Source of the DNA: Chrysomallon squamiferum
Taxonomy: Eukaryota > Mollusca > Gastropoda > Neomphalida > Peltospiridae
Direction: 5' to 3'
NCBI GenBank assembly: GCA_012295275.1
Contig: CM022677.1
Location: 11,902,139 to 11,921,831 of the forward strand
DNA: 19,693 nt
Position 1 is the first letter of the stretch. Each line of letters starts with the position of its first letter. The position numbers were made by a program, and so were the translations under genes. The notes beneath the pieces were generated by a model. The model saw only the letters and a list, made by a program, of their open reading frames with translations, made no database searches and was not told the origin of the DNA. Shown piece by piece: positions 9,112 to 16,827 of the stretch.

Positions 9112-9219
9112 TATTCCAAAATAAGATGGCTGCCATCACGTGTATGACTTTTAAATTATAATTAAATAAAATGAAAAATATCCAAACACATTAACAACTA
9201 TAATAATAAGTAGTAATAC

Positions 9220-9268
9220 CTGTCTCCTTCACAAAATGAAATACATTGAGCACATTTTTGTGTTGCAT
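9220..9268 (-). CDS. Candidate first coding exon (start part)
   Basis: On the minus strand an ATG at 9268-9266 opens a frame (MQHKNVLNVFHFVKET) running to a donor at ACAG|GTATTA. The frame is also open upstream of this ATG (CSKNILQNWDNRII) as far as a TGA near 9345, so the start could lie in an earlier exon instead. It leaves in phase 1, which does not fit the next confident exon directly. Confidence 0.33.
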
Positions 9269-9359
9269 GATAATGCGATTATCCCAATTCTGTAGAATAT
9301 TCTTCGAACATTTAACAAGAAAGTAAATCCGCAAAGACCGAAATCATCCCGCATTTTTC

Positions 9360-9700
9360 CGCAAATAAGGTACTAAAAAAAAAAAAAAACTAATAAAAAA
9401 AACTATTAAATTAATGTTCAAAACAAATAAAATAAAATAATTTATAAAAATATACTAATTATAAATCGATGTTGTTCTTCTTTTATTTATTTATTTTTTT
9501 ATTATTAGCCAATCGTTCAGCGTAAACTTCAAATAAACGGTGTTGTTAATTTTTTTTAACCTATTTTTTCTTTCTTCTTATAATTTATATTAATGCACCA
9601 AATAAAAGCACAAAGCTTACAACTCACACTAGAATAAGTTGATTATTATTGTCCAGGAATTTACCAATACATTTGAAAACATCTGCTCTGAAAAAAATAA
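9360..9700. other. AT-rich sequence, nothing recognised
   Basis: Contains a poly(A) run near 9375-9388 and A/T homopolymer stretches. No gene or repeat element was recognised before the tandem repeat family that starts at about 9700. Confidence 0.5.
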
Positions 9701-10460
9701 AAAATATTCTTTTCACTTTTATTAAGTATGACAATTCGTGTCCACATCCTACGTTAAAAACTATTATTACTCTTTCTATTAATGAGGCCGTCATTGCCGT
9801 CGTTCCAGTATTGTTCTTAACGTCTTGGTGTACATCTCGTTATTCTTTTTCGCTTTTTATTCGCTGTTCTCTTATTTTGTGGCCGTGCGCCTCCTGTGTT
9901 TCTTTTAATGTCGCCGTCGCTACCGTCGTAACGGCGTTGTTTTCATTTTTATTAACTATTATTCATAGTTTTTTTAGTGTTCAAATCTTATACTAAAATG
10001 TATTATTACCATTTCTATCAATATCGTAGAGTCCTTCTCATTATTCTTTAGCTTTTTTTTTATTAATAATTTCTCATACTTTCTGAGCAGGCGAATCACC
10101 TATTGAAATATGTTATTGTGATTTCTATTAATGTCGCCGTCGTTCACATGGTACGAACGCCGTTCCTAAAGTTATTGGTGTATTCCTCGTCATTTCTTTT
10201 AGCTTTTTTATTCGCAGTTATTTATATTTTCTGACCCGGCCCGTCCTGTATTAAAATATATTATTATTACGTTTATTAATGTCGTCATCATCACCGTCGT
10301 AACGGCGTTGTTTTCAACGTTCAACTTATTATTTTGTCTTTTATTAAGTATTACAATTAGTGTCCACATCCGACATTAAAAAATATCATTACTATTTCTG
10401 TTAATAAGGTCGTCATTACCGTCGTTCCAGTATTGTTCTCAGCGTCTTGATGTACACCTG
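9700..10460. repeat. Diverged tandem repeat array, forward arm
   Basis: Units of about 130-150 bp carry a CpG-containing core resembling TTAATGTCGYCGTCGTTRCC, then an AT-rich part (CTTTTTATTCGC, TATTATTA). The first and last copies (9716-9836 and 10338-10458) align for 121 bp without net indels, with about 16 mismatches by eye, at an offset of 622 bp. The intermediate units are more diverged. The frame open from 9649 to 9996 runs across these units and does not look like a gene. Confidence 0.85.
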
Positions 10461-11300
10461 ATTACTGCGTGGATGGGGAAATGGATCATTGAAAAGAAGT
10501 TGCTGAAAGGTAAGATTAATGTTCAGCAGACACAGAGAAACACTCAGATACTTGACTCAACGTCATGAAAATATCACTTGCAGTTTTAACGCAGCCATCA
10601 CTATCTGTATTAGACGTCATTAGTTTCTCAACAGAGGTGTAGCGGTAATATTAACACACTGTTTTAGAAAATACAACGTCCGTTTTAGTAATGTGATAAT
10701 TTTACTAATTCTAAATCGTGAACTAAAAAGGTGTAATTTTACTGTACGTTGAACTTAAATGTTACATTATATATATATATATATACTATACAAAATATTT
10801 ATATTCAGAGATAATCTGTTAGATATTAGTGACAATCATAAATGATAATTTTACATGGGTTAATGAAAATAAGCGGCTTAATTACGTGTAAAAAGAAAAA
10901 GGTGAGAATCAGTTGCTGGTTGAGCGGTGATTTTTACTGTTAAGTATGTTAAGAAATGTTGATTTTGTTAATATCGTACAGGTTACATGTAAACATCTCA
11001 GAGTTATTTCCCTGGAATCACGACAGTTTGTAGTTTTTATTTTGTCGAATAAACGGCCGTGATTTATTTTATATTTTGGGTTAGTAATCGTTCTGAACAC
11101 GTATAAAAAAAAAGCTATGTGAGAAGTTAATTCACAAATACATGCATTTAGTCATCAAACACTCACTAGAATATTACCCAAGCCACGCTGAATCACATAC
11201 ATGTATGTAAAAGAAAAATAAGTAATACTGAGATGAATCTATCTAGAGAGAGAGTTATCTTTCCTTGATGATGAATATCAGCAGACAGTCATAAAAGGAA
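10461..11300. other. Spacer between opposed repeat arrays
   Basis: AT-rich sequence with a (TA)n run near 10769-10786. It holds no convincing gene and no clear copies of the repeat unit. The two flanking arrays are in opposite orientations, so this is the centre of a large imperfect inverted structure. Confidence 0.5.
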
Positions 11301-11408
11301 GGTATTATCTGAAACATTTTAACACTATAAAAGTAAGAATAACAGTTACTGAAAAAGACAACATAACTAGGAGTACAACGCAGGCACGACTCCGGTGATG
11401 GCGACGTA

Positions 11409-11460
<52 letters not shown>

Positions 11461-12110
11461 TATTTTAATACTGGGTGCGCACACTACGAAAGTAAGAACA
11501 ATAGTTATTAAAAAGCACAACATAATAACGAGAAGTAGTTCAATGCAGACAGGACAGCAACCTCGGCGACATTAATAGAAACAATAATAATATATTTTAA
11601 TGTGGGATGCGCACACTAACAAAGTGAGGATAACACTTAATAAAAAGCGGAACAGAATAATTAAAACTACTCCAAAAGCGCGAAGAACAACTCCTACACG
11701 ACGCCAGCTACGGCGACTATAATAAAATATGAAAGTTTAACAACGTTATTAACATGCGCAACAGGATAAAGAGAAGGAAACCAAAAACGTTAAGAACAAT
11801 GCAGCCACGACGGCAATGACATCGTCATTAACAGAACACAGAGTAATAGTACATTTTAACAGTACTGGTAATAATAATATATTGTAATGCAGGAAGCGCA
11901 CACTAAACAAGTGATAATAATAGTTAATGAAAAGACAGCACAATAATTAAACTAATAACGTTAACGCAGGTAGACGGCAACGACGTCGACATGAATACAA
12001 ATAGCAATAATATATTTTGAAATAGGATCTACACACTAACAAATTAAGGACAGCAGTTAATAAAAACCTCAAAAGAATAATGACAAAGACAAGAATACCG
12101 TGCAGGACAA
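11300..12110. repeat. Diverged tandem repeat array, reverse arm (part 1)
   Basis: The same family as 9700-10460 in reverse complement. The anchor GCGCACACTA or a close variant recurs at 11477, 11609, 11896 and about 12029, that is at steps of roughly 132, 287 (two units) and 133 bp. Each unit carries GGCGACATTAATAGAAA and TAATATATTTTAA. An (AAT)n expansion has grown inside one unit at 11408-11461. Confidence 0.85.
11408..11461. repeat. (AAT)n microsatellite inside a tandem unit
   Basis: About eighteen AAT units. In neighbouring units the equivalent site is a short AATAATAATA run, so the expansion arose from the unit's own sequence. Confidence 0.95.
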
Positions 12111-12114
12111 CGTA

Positions 12115-12470
12115 GACAGGTTATATACCACCAAGTACATGTTCAGTAACATGTGGTCACAATGGTTCAAGGACTCGGACTAGAAGAAGAGTATGTAACA
12201 ATGAGGTACTGGAGGTTGTGGTCCTCAGTCTGAATTAGAAAAAAATAAAACAAAAGCATATTCTTGAGAATAAGAAAGGCTGATAAATCTCCACAGATAC
12301 AAACAGAGCCTCAATCATGTCGTGTTAAATATGGGCATCATGGACTGATTATAAACAGATTGGTCTTTGTTCAGTGACACGTGGAGGCAGTGGGCAGATG
12401 TGGAACCAAATCACCAGTAATAGCAGAATTACCAAGTCTTGTTCAGCTAATGTTCCTTGTCCTTCATAAA
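12115..12470 (+). pseudogene. Two decayed thrombospondin type 1 repeats
   Basis: The first repeat, from 12128, reads PPSTCSVTCGHNGSRTRTRR and then VCNN. After a one-base slip near 12205 it continues GGCGPQSE at 12211, the usual C-terminal part of such a repeat. The second, from 12362, reads LCSVTRGGSGQMW, where the expected Cys of CSVTCG has become Arg (TGT to CGT). It ends SCSANVPCPS with a TAA at 12467. Both lack a clean WxxWS start; a W-S codon pair just before the second is out of frame. TSP1 domains occur in secreted or surface adhesion proteins. The exon (or exons) sits between two stretches of the reverse tandem array and is no longer functional. It may be a dead relative of the vWA-TSP1 exons at the right edge. 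Confidence 0.68.
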
Positions 12471-12709
12471 TTATTAAAGTTAAATTATTTATCTGTTTTC
12501 TTCACAACTCGTGCAGCTGTAAGCAAGGTAAGCAAATTTGTCTTTATACTGACCGAATTCTTAAATATATGAATAATTAAATGTGAAATTTAATTTGGCT
12601 ATTCATTTGAATAATAATAAGAAGAAACGTGGTTATAAAGAAACCCAGGATTATCTTATTTGTTTAATTATACTTTGGTTCATACAGATATAAGATATAT
12701 AGGACGTGC

Positions 12710-13060
12710 ACTGTCACGAAATAACAACAATAGCGAACAAAAAGCGAAAACGAACAACGAGTAGTACACCAAGACGTTAAGAACAATGCTGGTACGACGG
12801 CAACGACGGCGACATTAATGGAAATATTAATAATATATTTTAATAGGTGATGCGCCCCCTCAGAAAGTATGAGGAATACTTAATTAAAAGCGCTAAAGAA
12901 TAAAAAGGAATACCCGCAATAAAGCTAGGACCGCTGTGACCTCAACGATGGCGAAATTGATAGAAATATTAATAACATATTCTAATATTGGATGGGCACC
13001 GTTAGAAAATAAGAATGACAGCTAATAAAAAAACGAAAAAGAATAATGAACTGAACACCA
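12710..13060. repeat. Diverged tandem repeat array, reverse arm (part 2)
   Basis: Continues the reverse-oriented family after the TSP1 remnant. The block 12733-12824 is the inverted counterpart of 9773-9864, 92 nt each and clearly alignable, sharing CAAGACGTTAAGAACAAT on this strand. Units at about 12840 and about 12960 follow with more divergence. Confidence 0.82.
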
Positions 13061-13778
13061 GTCTTTTGCTCTCTGCGAATGTCTGCCCTTAAATTCCAGG
13101 CAGCAGTTACCATATATGGTCTTGTCACATGACCATACAACTTAGAATGTTGCCATCCTCGGCAACTGGAGAGAGGGGTAGGTTGTGAGGATTAATAAGC
13201 TGACCATCTCGTAACCTAGATGAGCGTCTTACAGGAGCAGCATTTACATCAGCTGTCATATTCACATCCCGCTGTCAATACAAGGGCAACAAGTAAATGG
13301 AACACTCGATCAACATTCTCACTTACGGTTTACAAAACTGATTCTCATTATTGGGGAGATGTTTGGGAAGATTTAATGCTGGGTTACGGCTATGACAGTG
13401 GGGAAATCTGTGCCGTCTGGAAGATGATCAGACTGGGTATCTGACAATAGTACAGTAGATGTTACATGTGGTGGCTCAATAGTGACTATATCATTTGAAT
13501 CCAGTATCTGTGGACATTTTTCTGAGATGTAATTAGTCACATGCTCTGTCTGATATTTAAACAGTATTAAAATAACAATTATATTACAAACAGATTTCTT
13601 AATGTGAGAGAAAAGATGCAGGTAGAATGGACCAAACGATACCTCGTAACGGGATAATTTTCACAGACACGATCGGCGCATGAATATGATGATGATTGTT
13701 CTTATTAGGTACCATGATGTGAACGGTTTATTCCTGATTCTGGCATGTCAACAATTTGAAAGCACATTCAGTCACATT
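13061..13778. other. Non-coding sequence, CArG-like palindrome
   Basis: No gene was recognised. CCATATATGG at 13110-13119 is a perfect CArG-type palindrome, and ATGGTC/GACCAT (13115-13136) forms an imperfect hairpin around it. A 74-codon frame at 13220-13444 shows no recognisable domain and no splice support. Confidence 0.4.
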
Positions 13779-13849
13779 TTATACACGAAATGTCCCAGAA
13801 AACACTCCACCGCAAGCTGACAAGTAGGAAGCCGTGACCCGGGTACACG

Positions 13850-14036
13850 TGACGTACTCCAATCCCAGCTGGAAGAGCTTGTTCTCCTCTTCTAGTAGTA
13901 TTTCCTGTCTCCAAATTTGACTGCGATATAATATTAATTTCATTAATCTCGTTAATCGCCCCATCTGTTCTTCACACATCTCGTTATCCCCATGCGTCTA
14001 AATTTGCCTTAATTGCTCACGCCAGTTTTCCCGTTT
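13850..14036 (-). pseudogene. Broken exon of a charged coiled-coil protein
   Basis: On the minus strand an acceptor (CTAATCCACTTCCAG) at 14036 is followed in phase 0 by KRENWREQLRQI, a TAG at 14000-13998 (probably a former CAG), and then MCEEQMGRLTRLMKLILYRS and QIWRQEILLEEENKLFQLGLE. The heptad-like, Arg/Glu-rich pattern and the consistent frame on both sides of the stop look like real former coding sequence. It faintly resembles small axonemal coiled-coil proteins such as CFAP141, but I cannot establish this. The downstream end is unclear (no strong donor). It could also be read as an intact short frame starting at the internal ATG. Confidence 0.5.
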
Positions 14037-14503
14037 CTGGAAGTGGATTAGAACACCTCACCGCTTACCTAATCTGGAGACTGCCAATTTTGGGAACATA
14101 CCATGTGAACACGTTACTCTACTAAAACTCCACAGCGGACTGTTCCTTTTTTGTTGTTGTTTTTTGATAATTATTATTTCTTTTTTCAGTGCATTAAAGG
14201 TCGTATTAGACGTAAAAAACAAATTGGTTACGTGTTATTTGAATGATTGCCTTTATACATTCATTAAAACACTTGATGCAGTTTTACAAGAGAAAATAAT
14301 AAAAAAATACAAAAAAATACCAATAAAAAAAATTAAAAATTAAAGGTCCGTCAACCGGCCGTATAAAAAATTATGTTTCAAATTAAGTTTTCACTCTTTT
14401 CGTTAAAACAAAGAGCATTCAAATTCTAAAATATGTACTATTATGTATGAAAACAATCAGATTCCTATTTTTATTTTTTTTAAATCATTGGTCCATGCTA
14501 ATG
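14037..14503. other. AT-rich sequence, nothing recognised
   Basis: A and T homopolymer stretches only. It ends at the left terminus of the non-autonomous element at 14504. Confidence 0.5.
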
Positions 14504-14699
14504 CAGGGCTCGAAATGACCAATCGCCAGGTCACCAAATGCGAGCAAAGTTCCGTTTAGGCGACTAGGGTGTTAAAAAAATTATGGGTTTATCGCCCAAA
14601 TTTTTTTATCGCAAATATTTAATTCACATAAAAGGATTGCCCATAATTCCATAAGTTGGTGTATCGGCTTACCTTATTTGCCGACATCTATTTATAGAC

Positions 14700-14990
14700 A
14701 CTAATGCTAAAGTGAAACCAGAGAACATTTCGAATCCATACCTTAAAGAATTATCGGTTGGTTAACGGAGCAACTTATCATAGGAGATAACTATAAGCAA
14801 GTGTTTGCTATTGTTTTTCTTTTTCAATTCAAGCATTAATTGGCTAAAGTGAAGACAGCCAACAAATATAACGAACTTTTAGACCGTTAAGTTAAATAAT
14901 TATCGGTTGGTTAACGGAACAAATTATCTTGGGAGATAACTCTATAACCTTGTATTTGCTACTGTTTTCCTTTTCAATTCCAGAAGGGTT
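14700..14990. repeat. Direct tandem pair inside the MITE-like element
   Basis: TTATCGGTTGGTTAACGGA occurs at 14751 and 14900 (149 bp apart). Each copy is followed by a GGAGATAACT block and a TTTGCTA...CTTTTTCAATTC block, and each is preceded by GCTAAAGTGAA (14706 and 14843). Confidence 0.85.
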
Positions 14991-15193
14991 ACTGACTCAG
15001 AATAAAAAATAAATTAAAATTAAAATTACATTAAACAATACTAAAAAGAAAAGTTGAATCCCTGCTTATTTTGTAGAGAAACGTTATTGATTTTCGTGTT
15101 TTTGACAACACGCTAAACTTTACTCACTGTCGTCATTTCACGTTGCTTTAATTTGTATTTCTTTTGAAAAATCCAGGTGTATAATCCTATAAC

Positions 15194-15240
<47 letters not shown>
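15194..15240. repeat. (ATT)n microsatellite
   Basis: About fifteen units, inside the MITE-like element. Confidence 0.95.
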
Positions 15241-15821
15241 TGGGAAGGTCGAAATTTGTTATGGCTATTTTAGTTAATAAAGAATTTTTATATTTCATTT
15301 TAGATGTTGGCAAATTAAGGTAAGCCTATACGTCCAATTTATCGAACTATGAGCAAACCTTTTATGTGAAATAAATATCTGCGATAAAATTATTAATAGT
15401 GGCTCTTGTGTTATAACTTACAGAAAAAAGAGATAACCGAAAAAATACTTTTTGTGCGACCAACCCATAATTATTGTTTTTTAATTTCGAGCCTTGCACT
15501 TAGTGACATAACGTGAATAATCATCAGCTTGAAAGACATGATATTTGTCTCAAGTTGAAAATGTCATAGATGTTCGTAAGATAAAAAAAAGTAAGTTCTT
15601 CTGGAGTAATACTATTTATTCATGTTAGAGAATATAGAATTAAATTTGGAAATCAAAACATTTTAAATGTTAAATCTATTGTAATATATTTTATCTGGAC
15701 AAACAAGACTCATTAAAATGATTTTTTTATATTTTTGTTTTCATCTAGATTAGGACAGTTATTGCAAATAATATACCATTGTGTCAGTGTTATAAGAAAT
15801 GAGATTTTTTTTGTTTTGCAG

Positions 15822-16827
15822 CAGAAAAGTCTACAAAAGATTTCAATGAACTAAGCAGAGAGAACTTGTATGGGTTTTTTCATTAGTATTTTTTTCTATT
15901 TAAGCAGCAGGTAATTTGTAATTTCTCCTTCATTTTTACAGGGTACATCTGAATGTGTGTGTGTGTCTGAGTGTGTGTGTGTTGTGTGTGTGTGTGTTGT
16001 GTTGTGTGTGTGTGTCTGTGTGTTTGTGTATGTCTGTCTGTGTGTCTGTATGTCTGTGTTTGTGGTGGGTTTATAGGTGTCTGCTTATATCTTTTATTGT
16101 TTGTTTACAGCATTAGTCAGAACAAACTCACAGCTTTATTGAAGCATTGCAGACTGAACGGGTAACTCCAAGAGAGAAAAGAAATCTGGCAGAAGAAAAT
16201 TAATTCACACACTTTTACATGTGAAGACAGAGAAAGGATAGTTCAATGAATTCTTAGATTAACTGATTTTATATTGCAATATGTTTTTGTTTGTTATTTT
16301 AAATTTTGTTTTCAGTTTTATTTTTAAGAAAAAGCTGTCTTCTTCAGTTTGTCTTGTCAGTTTAATGTCACTGACACTGATTTTTAATCCTTTTTAGGTC
16401 ATCATTTATCAATCTGTGTAACATTTGTGTTCCTTTTATTGTCCCAAAACAGATCTCTGCTGGCAATGCTAACAGTGAGAAGATAGAGCAAACTGCCAGT
16501 CTTCCAGCAGAAGAGAAAATGAGAGTGTTTGGAGAGCAATTTGAGCATCTACACATTGTGGAAGCAGAAAGAAAATTTGTAACAATTTGATAGAGAAGTT
16601 TAAAATTGTAATTTCTGAAGCTGGTATAACCTGTGTTGGTCAACATCATCCCACTTCATTTCCTGCTACAGTCTGCCATTTTTTTTTGTAACTTTGGACA
16701 GAAAGTTCACATTCCAAACAGCCCTCTCAAGCCAGAACCAGTTTACTTCCTTGTGCCAAGAAAATGTGGAATTTTTTAAATATCTTCTGAAACTTTGTGT
16801 CAGTCACTCTATCTGCTGGTGAGTCAG
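15822..16827 (+). pseudogene. Candidate spliced coding remnant, product unknown
   Basis: Exon 1 (about 15822-15866) follows a TTTGTTTTGCAG acceptor, reads EKSTKDFNELSREN and ends TT|GTATGG in phase 2. Exon 2 (16111-16160) follows TTGTTTACAG, reads ISQNKLTALLKHCRLN and ends GG|GTAACT in phase 2. Exon 3 from 16398 follows CCTTTTTAG and enters with 1 nt, which fits. It contains SLPAEEKMRVFGEQFEHLHI and then VEAERKFVTI before a TGA at 16588. Past a one-base slip the frame reopens (NNLIEKFKIVISEAG), and again past a T9 run near 16680 (RKFTFQTALSSQNQF, QENVEFFKYLLK), to a stop at 16825. The phase agreement favours a real former gene; the two slips suggest decay or sequence error. No domain was recognised. 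Confidence 0.42.
15954..16066. repeat. (GT)n imperfect microsatellite
   Basis: GTGTGT with TCTG and TTGT interruptions. The Cys/Val-rich frame across it is an artefact of the repeat. It lies between candidate exons 1 and 2 of the preceding model. Confidence 0.95.

Larger units (their letters stand above)
8208..9219. other. Intron-like A-rich sequence with microsatellites
   Basis: A-rich on the plus strand, with an (AAT)n tract at 8785-8833 and poly(A) plus (AAAT)n at 9068-9111. AAGATGGCTGCC at 9123-9134 followed by CACGTG at 9137-9142 resembles a YY1-type site next to an E-box. No gene was recognised. Confidence 0.5.
2568..9268 (-). other. Candidate spliced host gene, product unknown
   Basis: This is a gene model assembled by eye from splice signals on the minus strand. 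The exons, in transcript order, are 8150-8207, 7868-7897, 7554-7634, 3227-3286, 3092-3151 and 2568-2698. A possible first coding exon lies at 9220-9268. All internal junctions from 8150 down to 2698 are phase 0 and the joined frame has no stop. Some acceptors, notably at 7897, 3286 and 3151, are weak and were chosen partly because they keep the frame. The predicted product (about 140 residues for the joined part) is acidic and basic in patches and helix-prone towards its C-terminus, suggesting a coiled-coil segment. No domain was recognised. A LINE ORF1 remnant and an Academ-like relic lie inside its introns in antisense orientation. The 5' and 3' ends are not settled. Confidence 0.42.
14504..15496. 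mobile_element. Non-autonomous DNA element (MITE-like) with long inverted ends, hAT-like termini
   Basis: The left end begins CAGGGCTCGAAAT and the right end, reverse-complemented, begins CAAGGCTCGAAAT. Further in, the two sides remain inverted copies: TTATGGGTTTATCGCCCAAA pairs with TTATGGGTTGGTCGCACAAA, and TTCACATAAAAGGATTGC pairs with TTCACATAAAAGGTTTGC. They then share GGCTTACCTTATTTGC. The arms extend to about 14695 and about 15300. Inside lie two diverged tandem copies of about 140-150 bp and an (ATT)n run. There is no coding capacity. CAGGG-type ends are common in hAT elements, which make 8-bp target duplications. The flanks (TGCTAATG and CACTTAGT) do not match convincingly, so the superfamily is tentative. 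Confidence 0.7.

Noticed and set aside
9649-9996. 115-codon plus-strand frame with a hydrophobic, membrane-like pattern
   Set aside because: It runs across tandem repeat units. The hydrophobicity comes from T-rich units, and other copies of the unit do not keep the frame.
10470-10520. Short block WMGKWIIEKKLLK followed by a GTAAG donor-like site
   Set aside because: It is only about 13 codons, with no acceptor or partner exon of matching phase. Not enough to call an exon.
11305-11943. Minus-strand frames rich in Tyr, Leu and Phe
   Set aside because: They are translations of the (AAT)n expansion and the AT-rich part of the tandem unit.
13220-13444. 74-codon plus-strand frame
   Set aside because: No domain, no repeat relation, no splice signals of note. 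Its length is unremarkable for chance.
15971-16165. Cys/Val-rich frame over the (GT)n tract
   Set aside because: It is a microsatellite artefact. Only its tail (16111-16160) has independent exon-like evidence.
16368-16649. 93-codon minus-strand frame
   Set aside because: The plus strand at the same place has phase-consistent splice sites and a more protein-like peptide, so this is probably its shadow.
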